DNA of 64,000 nt, taken from the IMG/VR virus record IMGVR_UViG_3300025168_000047, positions 25,423-89,422 of that record; one strand, written 5' to 3'. The DNA comes from a virus. A model generated the notes under the pieces. The model ran no database searches. It was not told where the DNA came from and saw nothing but the letters and a program-made list of their open reading frames with translations. Position numbers and translations under genes: made by a program. The stretch's first letter is position 1. Every line of letters starts with the position of its first letter. Of this stretch, positions 1-11,400 are shown piece after piece.

Positions 1-3000
1 CCGCGTTTTACTTTGCAATAGAAAAGAGTCCGTATCAATCAATCTCAAAAGAGATGTTGAAATTGTTTGCAACAATCAAAGACTTCAACAACCTTATTGG
101 AGAACCAGTTAACAAATACAGACAGACTTATAAGAGAATGGAAAAGCTGAGAGCTTTATTCTTTAAGAAAGTTAGAAATACAATCGACGTCGAAAGATAT
201 GTTCAGTTTTATCGATGGATCGATTCTTCAATTAGCGATATGATACTACAGATGTTCCCAGCATCGGCGACACACTCAAGAGAGGTTCGAACAATTATCG
301 AAAGCCATGTTTTGGAAAGAAATAAGTATCAGCATAAGTATCCTCACGTTGGCCAGAAATACGGTACACAGGGTAATTCACTAGTTGAAGGTAGCATCGG
401 GACTCAATATAACAATCTAAGCGCCCAGCTTAATAACTTATTGACTTCAGATGTCACAACATCCCCAATTGCACCGTTAAACGAAGACGGCACTTTTAAT
501 GAAGACGAAAACCAAGGTTATTGGGAAAATTATAATGACGGTTATACAAATTTAGATGAAGAAACAAATACAGCAAGAAAAGACTTATCTAGATCACTAC
601 AAAAAGGATATGGCAACGAACACAACTTCAGCGGCGATTTCGGTCGTGCCGGCTCAAGAGGTCTTGTTGTTCTAAATCAAGGAAGCAACTCGGATACACC
701 AAGAGCCCAAGGTTTGATTACTGGTGGAGACGAGAACGCCGCCGAAGAAAATCATATTGAACTTGTTGCTGGTTCAATAGGTATTTTGGAAGAAGCAGCA
801 AAAAAAGTTAAAGAAGCCACTCCTTTAACAAAACTAAAGAAACATCCCGATGGAATATTAAAGGGAGCGACCGACAAGACTAACCAAAGTGCTGGTAAAG
901 GATACTTTGCTTCCATTGGTTCCGTATATGAAGATATCGATGGATTCAGGTTTACAAATATTCATCACGATGCTTGGACAGTTAGTTCGAGACTAGAAGG
1001 GTCTCTGCAATCTCCGTTCACCGCGAAACACGTTGGAGGGCAAGTACATAGAAGAACCGCTCTTAATACAGGCTCCTATGATAATTTGACCGAAGCTCGC
1101 TCCGGAGCAGTAACAGGTGACTTCCATGGAGCTTATGGACGTCCAGAAGCCTTCAGAATTTCATTGCCGGCTAGTGAGCTAGTTACCAAAGCTACCGCCA
1201 CTGCAGTAGATGCAATTGACACAACTGGCTATATAGCCGGCAGCGCGGACGCTTCGTTTACAATAGCGATCCCAACGTCTGCTGGTGGCCTAGGTGGCGA
1301 TGCTGTTACAATTTTACTTGATGAAGACAAAGACGACGTTACCACAGCAACGGCTGCAGCTAACACAATTACAATCGGGACTAAAGACGGTACCGATGCG
1401 TTAGTGGCATCATTTCTTATCAATGCTATTAATGGAGTAACCGCTGGTCGCTTTGTATATGCATCATCGGGGAATGGTCAAGCCGGCGACGACTTGGGTG
1501 TTACTGCGACACAAGGTTCAAGCGATACCCAAATTACGCTTACGATGGATACCATTGGCAGCCCGGGCAATGTTGTTGATGCTCTAGCTACCGCCTCTGG
1601 TGTTAATGTAGTTGACGTGACGGATTTCACCGGTGGGGCCGGCGCAGATATTAAAATATATGCACCAGATCGAGGACTTGACGGCACAAAGGATCTTCAG
1701 CTTCAAAAGTCAACGTTCCACAGAGGCCCCAGACGCCCTGTATCGACCAGAAACATTCTTACTATGACAGGCTCGGAAGATGGCAAAACAGTCGAACAGA
1801 GACTGTATAACGCCTCTCCAGTCGGTAACTATCAAAAGAATTACCAAGTAATTCAATTGTCTGGCCGCAGAGACAACTCAACTTGGTTTGCACAAAATGC
1901 GCAAGCACAGAAGTTCGACAATCAGAATACAGAAGCTTCACTTCAATTCTCACCAGAGGTGCCGGTACTTCACATTTCGGGATCCACCGAATCCATGGAA
2001 GACTTATATAAGGTTGACTTTGAACTTCTTGAGAGAACTCCAAATAAATCTGTTTTTGTTGAGAGATTCTCTGCTCCCGGTGGTTTTGAGGTTATGTCCA
2101 GAGGATACCTTGATCGCCGAGGTGAAGAAGTTAGTGCATACAACTCACTTAACTATAGAAATCTTTTTGGAAGATATAGCTCAGGCTCTATGCGCGGAGA
2201 TGATAACTCGCCTACTAACACTTTTTCGAATAGAACTCGCTTCTCAGGAACCGTTAGTATCGAGGGTGGCACAAAGCATGACGGCTTATATGCACTGTTG
2301 TATCGACGTGCTGGTAAGTTTGGACAAGATTCGGTTTATGGCTCAATGCCAGACGATGGCACCCGCGCTGGTCTGTTGGGAACACCCGCAACAGCTTCTT
2401 ATCACAAAACTCACGCTAACGTAGGAAGAAGAATTGGTTTTGTAACAACATCTTCATATCATACACACAGAGGTGCAGGAGCAAGAGCTAGCAACTTCCA
2501 TACTTCAAGTCATTATGATAATTTCTTTGTGACTCACGCGATTCCAAGAAGCGATCTACAATATTCTTGGATTACGGCAAGTGCGGTTGTAGATCAAGCT
2601 GGTCTCAACGGCGCAGCCTCAACGAGAACTAGGGTCAAACAAGGATCTGATTTCTTGAGTCTCTCTCCTACTGTGGCCGGTTATGAAGGTAGATTATCTA
2701 GCTCTATTGGTTTTCAACCCCCGATTACATTCTTAAGTCAAAGCGAATTGTTCACCGCCCAGCCGGCGGGATTTAACCGTCGAATCTCTGCTTGGATCAA
2801 TCCTAATGCAGGCGATCACGCATCCGGCGAAAACGTTCCGGAAGATATTCAAGCTCAACCTTTCATACCTTTAAACTATGCCCTTTACGAACCAGTGACT
2901 GCTTCTGTTGCGAATGTTGATGTAACCTCTAGTCTTAATACTCTTGGGTTTGTAAGGCAATATAATCCAGAACAGTGGGTAACAACAGCAATAACCGATT

Positions 3001-6000
3001 ACCGCCATCCGCTTAAATCTGCAACTGCTGGACAAGCAATAGAAGGGGGCACAAATTATCTGAATCAAAATATTATATTCGCTGCTTTAGGTAGTTTCGC
3101 CACTGGAGACGTAAGTCAGAAAGCAAATGCCATGACACTGAATCCTCTCCTGCTCCGCCGCAACGGCCCATACCAACATCCAACTTGGAAACAGATTAGA
3201 ACAGGTGAACATCCCGTTGCAAGGCAGCTTAGAAGAGACAATCAGTTATCTATTCTTCACCAAATTCCAGTTCAAAGAGAAAGTGACCTACATCAATCAG
3301 ATGCATCTTCTACGTCGAGAGTTGTCTCAAATTATAGAAATCCATTTGCGATTATGCGAACTTCGCCCTCTCACCCACCCGGAACCAAATTCGATGTCTC
3401 TGCTCCGATTGGACCAATAACTTTAGGTATTGGAGGTCTTTCGGCTGAAAAACAATCCGAGCGAGAATATGCAACACAGCTTTATAAGAATGAGATCAGA
3501 AATTATCTTATGTCTCCGTTGACATCCAAGTATTCTCCTATTATACAAACTGTTGCGGATGATGAAGGAAATGAGATTACCCTTAAACACGCTTATGGAA
3601 ACAACATTGAATATATGCCTCTCGACAAACTAGACGCTATATTGAATACAAAAGAGAACACACCACAACAATTGCACGACACTTTAGTAGATCAGATTGT
3701 GGATGACAATTCATTAGAATTTAAAGAACTTGTTTACAAAGAAACTGTCTTCCCTAGAGAGCAGAATCAATACTTGGCACGAACAAGAGGTCGTGTTGAT
3801 TATAGTCTGACAAGGCACGATTTGAGAAACACTCGTCATGGGCAACAAAGAACATTTTGGCGTAATTCCATGGAAGACCGAATTTTAACAAGAGTGGAGC
3901 AACCTCTTACCGGCTCCGGACATAACACGTCTGGTTCTGGAGACTTCTGCCTTAATTCAATGGGATTCCAACAATTTCACAATGTTGGTACAGCTAGCGC
4001 AGAAACTATTGAATCCCTTAATATTGAAGCAGTATATAGCTCTGCGTGGTTTAACATTGTTCCAGCGAATAGCGTATGGCCCCTAGACGGATATCAAGTA
4101 TCAGGTTCGAGGCACATCAGCAAAAGAATCAGAAACTTTAATGCTAATGGCTTCCCGTCGCAGACTCACCCAACTGGTTCGATGGTTAATGGAGAACTTA
4201 TGAATCCGACAGGCTATACATCGATGATGGCTTCTCTTGCGGGCTTTAATCCGATTGGTAAAGGGACCATTCGACAAGGTGAAAGGACCGGCGCATCCGT
4301 GGAGATCCCACATTGGTACGCCCCTTGCACAGCATCACAAATTTTTGTATATCCTCAAAATTGCCCAATATTTGGATATGGGGCACGCACGCAACCTGCC
4401 GGCATGCAACCAGAAAACGGCGGTTCAGAAACTATTGTATTAAACCGTCATGGTCACTATTTTTATACACATGACTTCTGGAAGACAGCTAGACTTTCCG
4501 GAAAGAACCCTTGGTTTGATTCTTATTCCGACTACGCAGAAGATATTAGACCTATGGCACAAGGTTACTCAGTTGTTCCAGAATTTAGAATTTCAGAGCA
4601 TATGGACCATTATGTTTCAAATAAATTCTCATTCAACAACAGATTCTTAACTCTTGAAGGGGCATCGATTGAATCAGGTAGTGCAGACACTCCAACAGAT
4701 GCATACAATCAAGATTTCTTTGAAGTTTATTCACATTCAGACTTTATGAAACACTTTGGTCAAATCAGAGATGATTACAAAGATGTAGCTGACCCAACCG
4801 AAATGACACTTCGTTGCAGCGGAATCAAAAAACTTCTTCCATATCAGGGATTCTATCCTGTTTTAAGATGTACTCAATTAGGAACATTGTTTTCTTCTTC
4901 TTACGCTCCGTTTATCAGCGGATCAAATACAAGCCATGTGACAGCATCGGTACAAACAGATGCTTATAAAGCCGTCGCCGGCAACCCAAATATCTGGAGC
5001 ACTTTACAATCAGCTTCCGCTCCAGTTAAGAGTGATGCAGCGATTAGAACAATGGCTCTGTTACAGCCATTCTATGCACCCGGAATCATGTACAACACAA
5101 TCAAAGCCGGCTGCGCAGTTGATTATCCGATTGTAACGGGCTCGCTTCCTAGCACAACGACCTTGAGCGCTTATGATTTTAAAAATTTCTTATCCGGAGG
5201 AACAGTTAGTAATAGCAAAAAGAATCCAGAGTTATTTAACTTTAGAATGCCGTTTGAAGCGATCATTGAACCGCACACCTATATTCCCGTTTCCTCTTCG
5301 ATTGCAGATGGCGACACAAATTTAGGAAAAAACAGAATATCTTTTATTAATATGTTCTCCGCTTCCAACGAGACTCACAATCTTTACTTCGATTGGAAAG
5401 GGGATTATGATAATAAATATTCAATGGCTGCAAATAACTTCTTTGGAGAGATTCCAAGATTCTTCCTAAAAGAAGGAAATTTAAGAACCTTTACATCAAA
5501 ACCAGAAAATCAATTTAAACCAATGAAGTCGGGTTCAGTTTACTACATGGATGTCGATATGTATATGACTCCAGATATGGTACAGAGTGAAGGCCCCTCG
5601 CACATCCAACAAATGCCCGGATCACCCGCTTTAACTGCTACAAAGATGAACTTCTTCTCAGCTTCCGCTGGTTATAATCGATTAGAGAGAACATCTAGAG
5701 TCCACGTTGACTACAGAGGTGGATTGTATGGACCTCCCTGCCAGTGGTCACTTACTGGAGCGTCCACCACAGATGATCTCAATAGACAGGTTGCAGATCC
5801 AGCTTTCGCGCCATTTACTCCTCCATATTTTTACGGTCGCTCGACAGCGAGAATCAGGTTCAGTCCACATGAAGCCGTAGCACTCCTTGAAAACGAATCT
5901 CACACGTTTACACTAGATGACATTTTAGCACAAGCCAGAATTGAAACAGTATATACAGGTTCAAATCCATCGCTTCACTCTTCTTCTCATGTTGCAGGAG

Positions 6001-7448
6001 AAAACTACATAAAAACACCCGCCGTGTTATCTCAAATGAGAGTTTCATCTTCCTTAGCTCTCTTTGGCAAAGCCAGAGGTAAAGAGATTGAGTATAACGT
6101 TGAGCAGTTAGCCGGCCAAGATAAATTTAAAGCTAGAGCAGCAAAGGACACATCCGACTCCGGTCTGGATCGTTGGGTTATTTCAACAAAATTCGAATGC
6201 CCTATATTGAATTTCTCTGGAAATATGAAAGGGCTGGAGAAAGTCTACGATGAAGACAGTACTGAATTTGCAGAATTCGGTGCCACGCCCGAAGGGTTAA
6301 CTCCTAGAAGGTTGACTGTTGGTGATACATTTATGATGTATTTACCAAACAAACCCACAAATCACGAGACACATACATATCCAGCTAGCACAGGATCGAA
6401 CGGTACATTAGGATCGACAGTGACTCTTTTTGATAAAGGTGGCTTCTCTACAGGTTCGGTAATCCTAGCAATGTCTCAGTCAATACCAACACGCGGTATG
6501 TGGAGTGGATATGGTTCGGTGCCATCCGGGTCAACAGGAATATTCCTACGCCTTCGCGAATCCTTCCCAGAAGAGACATATAGTTCTGCCGGGGCTTACT
6601 CTTCGACAGGCTCTTTGATTGATACTTGTGGCTTCCAAGCAGGTAACGAGAGAATGGGTGAGTTAGCTAGCGATGGAGAGAAGGTTATCTCAGAGGCAAT
6701 CGTGGCTATTCCGTTTATTTTGAACAATGGCAAAAGAGATTTCTTCCCAGTTCGCAGAGAACATATCGACTTGCTTACCGGCAAGAGAGATAGTCTCCCG
6801 CCGAAAACACCTGAACCCGGATCTTCAATTATACAAATGGTTGATGCTATGCAGAAGTTTGTTATGCCTCCGCATCTCGACTTCCTTAAGAATCAAAAAA
6901 TAACACCATTTGTTACATATATATTCGAGTTTAACCATTCTCTTAAACAAGATGAGCTTCGTGACATTTGGCAGAACGTTATGCCTGAGATCGCACTTAA
7001 GGCAGAAAAACAAGACGTTTCATTCTCGCACGATCTGGGCGAGGGAGAGTTCTTCGATGGAAACGAAATACCAGCAGAAACTCAATGGATGGTCTTTAAA
7101 ATTAAACAAAGAGCAGAGATGAGCTACTATGCAGTAACTGCAGATTCAACAGACGACAGTCGTTTCGCATTCCAGTTTAAAGCTGGAGGTGAAAAAAAGG
7201 TTCCAGAATATAGTTATAACTGGCCTTACGACTACTTCTCATTAGTTGAGTTAGCGAAGATCGACACTGAGGTCACATTTAAACCAAAGGCAGAGCCAAT
7301 TGTGAAGACTGGAATGAAAGAAGACACGCCTTCGAGCACCCCCATAACGGAGCGACCAACGCCCGTTCCTTCGTCTCCATCAGTTCCTCCAGTTCTTGGA
7401 GGCCCAAACATGGGCACCACTAGCAACAATGATGGAGGCCAATATTAA
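1..7448 (+). CDS. Giant virion structural protein, 5' end outside window (probable baseplate or tail-appendage protein)
   Basis: The reading frame is open from the first bases of the window (codons in phase from position 3) and the first ATG is at 54, so the true start lies upstream. At least 2464 residues are visible. No enzyme motif is seen. The protein is rich in Ser/Thr/Gly/Asn beta-type sequence, as in phage tail and baseplate proteins. Residues about 390-540 are an Ala/Thr/Val/Gly-rich beta-type segment unlike its surroundings and may be an inserted Ig-like domain. The last about 60 residues form a Pro/Ser/Thr-rich linker ending in NNDGGQY, a tail type shared with three other large proteins here. 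The stop overlaps the next ATG (TAATG), implying translational coupling. Structural role inferred from size, composition and context; exact function unknown. Confidence 0.8.
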   Translation, partial: AFYFAIEKSPYQSISKEMLKLFATIKDFNNLIGEPVNKYRQTYKRMEKLRALFFKKVRNTIDVERYVQFYRWIDSSISDMILQMFPASATHSREVRTIIESHVLERNKYQHKYPHVGQKYGTQGNSLVEGSIGTQYNNLSAQLNNLLTSDVTTSPIAPLNEDGTFNEDENQGYWENYNDGYTNLDEETNTARKDLSRSLQKGYGNEHNFSGDFGRAGSRGLVVLNQGSNSDTPRAQGLITGGDENAAEENHIELVAGSIGILEEAAKKVKEATPLTKLKKHPDGILKGATDKTNQSAGKGYFASIGSVYEDIDGFRFTNIHHDAWTVSSRLEGSLQSPFTAKHVGGQVHRRTALNTGSYDNLTEARSGAVTGDFHGAYGRPEAFRISLPASELVTKATATAVDAIDTTGYIAGSADASFTIAIPTSAGGLGGDAVTILLDEDKDDVTTATAAANTITIGTKDGTDALVASFLINAINGVTAGRFVYASSGNGQAGDDLGVTATQGSSDTQITLTMDTIGSPGNVVDALATASGVNVVDVTDFTGGAGADIKIYAPDRGLDGTKDLQLQKSTFHRGPRRPVSTRNILTMTGSEDGKTVEQRLYNASPVGNYQKNYQVIQLSGRRDNSTWFAQNAQAQKFDNQNTEASLQFSPEVPVLHISGSTESMEDLYKVDFELLERTPNKSVFVERFSAPGGFEVMSRGYLDRRGEEVSAYNSLNYRNLFGRYSSGSMRGDDNSPTNTFSNRTRFSGTVSIEGGTKHDGLYALLYRRAGKFGQDSVYGSMPDDGTRAGLLGTPATASYHKTHANVGRRIGFVTTSSYHTHRGAGARASNFHTSSHYDNFFVTHAIPRSDLQYSWITASAVVDQAGLNGAASTRTRVKQGSDFLSLSPTVAGYEGRLSSSIGFQPPITFLSQSELFTAQPAGFNRRISAWINPNAGDHASGENVPEDIQAQPFIPLNYALYEPVTASVANVDVTSSLNTLGFVRQYNPEQWVTTAITDYRHPLKSATAGQAIEGGTNYLNQNIIFAALGSFATGDVSQKANAMTLNPLLLRRNGPYQHPTWKQIRTGEHPVARQLRRDNQLSILHQIPVQRESDLHQSDASSTSRVVSNYRNPFAIMRTSPSHPPGTKFDVSAPIGPITLGIGGLSAEKQSEREYATQLYKNEIRNYLMSPLTSKYSPIIQTVADDEGNEITLKHAYGNNIEYMPLDKLDAILNTKENTPQQLHDTLVDQIVDDNSLEFKELVYKETVFPREQNQYLARTRGRVDYSLTRHDLRNTRHGQQRTFWRNSMEDRILTRVEQPLTGSGHNTSGSGDFCLNSMGFQQFHNVGTASAETIESLNIEAVYSSAWFNIVPANSVWPLDGYQVSGSRHISKRIRNFNANGFPSQTHPTGSMVNGELMNPTGYTSMMASLAGFNPIGKGTIRQGERTGASVEIPHWYAPCTASQIFVYPQNCPIFGYGARTQPAGMQPENGGSETIVLNRHGHYFYTHDFWKTARLSGKNPWFDSYSDYAEDIRPMAQGYSVVPEFRISEHMDHYVSNKFSFNNRFLTLEGASIESGSADTPTDAYNQDFFEVYSHSDFMKHFGQIRDDYKDVADPTEMTLRCSGIKKLLPYQGFYPVLRCTQLGTLFSSSYAPFISGSNTSHVTASVQTDAYKAVAGNPNIWSTLQSASAPVKSDAAIRTMALLQPFYAPGIMYNTIKAGCAVDYPIVTGSLPSTTTLSAYDFKNFLSGGTVSNSKKNPELFNFRMPFEAIIEPHTYIPVSSSIADGDTNLGKNRISFINMFSASNETHNLYFDWKGDYDNKYSMAANNFFGEIPRFFLKEGNLRTFTSKPENQFKPMKSGSVYYMDVDMYMTPDMVQSEGPSHIQQMPGSPALTATKMNFFSASAGYNRLERTSRVHVDYRGGLYGPPCQWSLTGASTTDDLNRQVADPAFAPFTPPYFYGRSTARIRFSPHEAVALLENESHTFTLDDILAQARIETVYTGSNPSLHSSSHVAGENYIKTPAVLSQMRVSSSLALFGKARGKEIEYNVEQLAGQDKFKARAAKDTSDSGLDRWVISTKFECPILNFSGNMKGLEKVYDEDSTEFAEFGATPEGLTPRRLTVGDTFMMYLPNKPTNHETHTYPASTGSNGTLGSTVTLFDKGGFSTGSVILAMSQSIPTRGMWSGYGSVPSGSTGIFLRLRESFPEETYSSAGAYSSTGSLIDTCGFQAGNERMGELASDGEKVISEAIVAIPFILNNGKRDFFPVRREHIDLLTGKRDSLPPKTPEPGSSIIQMVDAMQKFVMPPHLDFLKNQKITPFVTYIFEFNHSLKQDELRDIWQNVMPEIALKAEKQDVSFSHDLGEGEFFDGNEIPAETQWMVFKIKQRAEMSYYAVTADSTDDSRFAFQFKAGGEKKVPEYSYNWPYDYFSLVELAKIDTEVTFKPKAEPIVKTGMKEDTPSSTPITERPTPVPSSPSVPPVLGGPNMGTTSNNDGGQY

Positions 7449-8437
7449 TGAGGTTCTTCGACTCAAAAGAAGAGGTCTTGGATATCCAACTTACTCAACA
7501 CGGTAAAAAACTTTTATCTGAGGGAGCCCTGAAACCTGCTTTCTATGCTTTCTTTGATAACGACATCATCTATGATGGGTCTTACTCTGACCGAGAGGAG
7601 GTTCAAAACACAATTGATGGCAGAATTAGAAATGAAACACCTAGGCTTAAAGCACAATATATTTTTAGAGGAACAGATACAACCTCCACTTTAGATAGAA
7701 ATCTGCAAATAAGCCCCGAAAAACATTATAGCTTGGGCCTTCCTTTAGGTAATTCCAGTTTAGGATCAGATAAAGCACCAGCATGGGACGTCAACTTCCT
7801 GTATAACGAATTAACTTCATCAATCGATCATCTTTCAGGTTCAGGACTGTCTTACGTCAGAATACCTCAGCTAGAAACAGAAGTAGACTTTGAAATCTAT
7901 GTGACGCAGAGAAAAGAAGACGGTTCGGTGACAACCAATTATATTCCAGATAGGTTGGTAGATGTTGCGTTTAATATGTTTGAAGATACACCCGGGGTAC
8001 ACGGACCAGTGGACGACGAAGAAGAATATCTTTTAGCAAAAGACGGAACAATGATCCAAATAAAGCCCGACTTTGTATTATTAGAAGTTGAAGAAGATAA
8101 CACAGATACTATGACAGACAACTTTGAAATAGAAGTTTTTGAAATAGAGAATGTCGTTGATGAAAACGGCAACCAACAAAAGATTGAAAAACCTTTAGAG
8201 TTCTTTAACCAATCTATAGATCAAGAGATAGGCCCTCAGCATGTTGAATATTATTTTAATATAGAATCTGATTTAGAAGTCCCACAAGAGTTCTTCTGTG
8301 CATCGACGGTCGTTAAAGAAAGAAACAGATCTAGACTGGTTGATGATACTCTACCCTATCCATTGAATTGTCCTGAATATAAAGACGGAAAGAACCTTTA
8401 TATAGATAACGTTACAAAGACAGAGGAGCCTTGTTAA
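7448..8437 (+). CDS. Virion structural protein, paralogous N-terminus to the gene at 15456
   Basis: 329 residues, starting at the ATG that overlaps the upstream stop. The N-terminus (MRFFDSKEEVLDIQLTQHGK...) matches, in order and spacing, that of the 328-residue protein at 15456 (MGFLDNSGDIILDAVLTDTG...): an F-[FL]-D opening, an LTxxG[KR] segment, then an aromatic F/D-rich segment ending in I-x-Y. Similar N-termini are, to my knowledge, typical of structural proteins of T4-related phages. The C-terminal half is strongly acidic (runs such as DDEEEYLL and VEEDNTD). It sits between two giant structural genes with one-base overlaps on both sides, so it is probably made stoichiometrically with them. 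Specific role unknown. Confidence 0.75.
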   Translation: MRFFDSKEEVLDIQLTQHGKKLLSEGALKPAFYAFFDNDIIYDGSYSDREEVQNTIDGRIRNETPRLKAQYIFRGTDTTSTLDRNLQISPEKHYSLGLPLGNSSLGSDKAPAWDVNFLYNELTSSIDHLSGSGLSYVRIPQLETEVDFEIYVTQRKEDGSVTTNYIPDRLVDVAFNMFEDTPGVHGPVDDEEEYLLAKDGTMIQIKPDFVLLEVEEDNTDTMTDNFEIEVFEIENVVDENGNQQKIEKPLEFFNQSIDQEIGPQHVEYYFNIESDLEVPQEFFCASTVVKERNRSRLVDDTLPYPLNCPEYKDGKNLYIDNVTKTEEPC

Positions 8438-11400
8438 TGAGTAATGCAGTACCACACGTATATGTGAAGCGAATTGTAGTCGAATCGTTAACTCGAAGTG
8501 CCTTGGACAACAGTTCTGAGCTTACTTTTGATTTGAACTTCTGTTTAAAGTTCCCATCAACTGCCAATCCTCTTGTAGCCGATGGCTTCTTCTCTCAACA
8601 TGAGTTGATAAATATTTTTAAAGTGCTAGTTTTGGAAATCACCGATGCTGGCAACGACAATTTTCTTAAAGGTCTGGACCCTCAAAAGGCAGCAATGAAA
8701 GCTTGGGAGTTCAAAGACACTGATTTCTTTAATTCATCTAGAGTTTTTACTGTTATAAACCCTAGGATTGCTTATGATAGCGATGCCAACACTTATGAAG
8801 TAATATTTGAGACAGAAGAGAAGTTTAAAGTACAATCATCTAACCCACATTTGAGTTATATGTTTATACCTTATTTTGAATCGTGCCCAAAGCCAATTTT
8901 TGGAACTCCAACAGTGGAAAGAGTATTAGATCGCGGCAGAATTGTTGAAACAGCCTTCAAATTCTCTACAGCAGCCGGCAAAACATACTCCGGACCAGTG
9001 CACAAACACGGAAAAAAGTGGATGGCAGGCCCAAAACACACTTCTGCACCTCACGCAACCTTGATAGCTAAGGAAGTTCTTAACACCACAATCCAAGATT
9101 TAAGGATTTTAAACAGTCTGAACGGTATTTCGCTTGATACTTCTTATGAAAAAGCTGACAAAACAGCTTATTTTAGCGATCTTCACCTATCAACAGCCAC
9201 AACTGGCGAGGCAAGATACCTTTTTAGCATCGATTTCGACAAAATGGTTAAACATGCAGGTAAATACCCATGGCTACAGAAGCACGGTGCACTAACATCA
9301 AAGGCAAAAATCGATTCAATTCAGGTTTTGAGAAGAAGAAAGCCAAAACAAAAGGCAGAAACTAAGTTTGGAGCACCAAAATCAGCCCAAGATCAAGTTT
9401 ATGCGTTCGATGAGAACAACTCTCAGTACGAAACAATCGCAGTATCCGCAGATACTTCCCCAAACAATCTAGCTAAAGGGTCATATGTCATTGAAACACA
9501 CGAAGGTGAACCACAAGAGATAGGAAATATTAGAGAAATTGCTTTAAATTCCACAATTTCTGGCATAAGAACGTTTTCAGGAGTCGACTTCTCTATTTTA
9601 GAGGCTACATCCGGAAAATATGAGTATGGTGTCAAAATCGGAGTATCTGATCCAAGCACTGACCATTTACAAGAGAAAGTTACCTCGTTAAATAATGCAA
9701 TTGCAGTATTGGAAGACTATTATGCAGAGGCTATCGGACACTTTGGAAAAGAAGTAAGTCAGAATTTCAACTATTTGACAGGAAGATTTAGCCAATCGTT
9801 TATTCAAGACACCGATTCCCAAGCAATTCAGACAGCAATTCAAAATTATTTGCAAGTACTCACATCGATGGTAGACTTGGATATAAATGTTCAAACATAT
9901 GGGCTAAAAATATATTCTATAATCAGTCCTATGACGGGTACCCCTGAGAATATTCAAAGAGCGTTGGCACCTATGAAGATTTTTCAAACGAAACTTCAAA
10001 ACTTGTTCGACGACCAGACTAAATCTGCTCAAAAAGGCGGCGAAGCTGGAACTAAAAACAGAAACACCGCAAAAGTCGGCACATCAACTTATGTTAGATG
10101 GTTCGACGAGGAGTATGACGCTTCAACTAGAGAAATAGGGTATGAATTTTATCAGCCAACCTCTAGAGAACTAACAGGGCCGGCAATTGTTAAATGGGCA
10201 GACTTTGAAAACACTGCTATAGCCCAAACATTATCTTTGTTTAAGAAGAGTGCACCATTTAAAATCACAAATGAGTTAAATCTAAATCCAGAATCTGCAC
10301 AATATTCTTATTTAAAACCCCAAACTGTGTACTTAGGAGCTTCTAATCGTATTGAATTAGCTCCCGATCTGCCCTCTAGTACACATAATTACATTTATAC
10401 GTCTATCCTTAAATCCAACAAGGGCTTGGATCTCCCCGGCGATTCATCAGAATATAATTCAAATAAGAAAAGCAAGTTTTCACCAAATAAAGAAAAATTA
10501 AGAAACTCACTTATACAGTTGTACGCGAAACAGGGCGTGACAGTTGAGTTGGACGGATTCAAAACCAAAAATGAAAAAGATTTAGAAAAAATGTTAATGG
10601 CCGGCGTTGTTGATGAACGACCTGCAAAATCCAACGGAAAGGTCAAATTAAAAGATAAGAACAAAGAAACCAAACAAAAATTATCAGAGACTAAAAGTTT
10701 GGAAAACGATAATACTAATCCAAATAACATTTTAATTAATTTGGTTCAAAATCAAGATTCCAAACCAGAACAGAAAAAAATTGATGTTTCCAAATACATG
10801 TTGCAGAATTCAAAATTAAAAATCACCCAAGATGCTTTTAATAGCTTACCAAATCAAATTAAAGCTTTGTTAACATATTATACTTCAGATTTTAAAAACT
10901 TTGAAAAAAGATCCTCTACCACTTTGGACTCTTTCTCGGTACTTGATAGCAACCCGAATAAACATGTGGGACTTATGTATCACAGTTTCTTTCATATTAT
11001 GGAGGTTCAGGTTTTAAAAGGGTATGAAAATAGTCTTAATACTCCAATATTTGAAACACTAACTAAAAACAACTTAGTTTCAGGCAAAATGCTTTGCCGA
11101 ATTCAACCTTCTACAAAGTTCAGAGAGCTTGTACCAAGTTATGATTTAAACTTTCCTGTGATTAATGATATATTCATTTTGGACGCAACTGGAGTTTCAA
11201 TGCCTGAGCAAGTTACAGAGAGACCGATTAGCAACAAACAAAATGAAGAAGTAGCTAGCCAAAGCACGTCTTCCAGAGCTAGCTTTGACTTAGAATTAAA
11301 TGCACCGGCAGATGTCGCAACAGGCTATGAATACGCCGAGTCTAAAATTTCAAATACTAAGAAGAAAGTTCCAAGCTTCGACAAGGTTCAATTTGATAAT

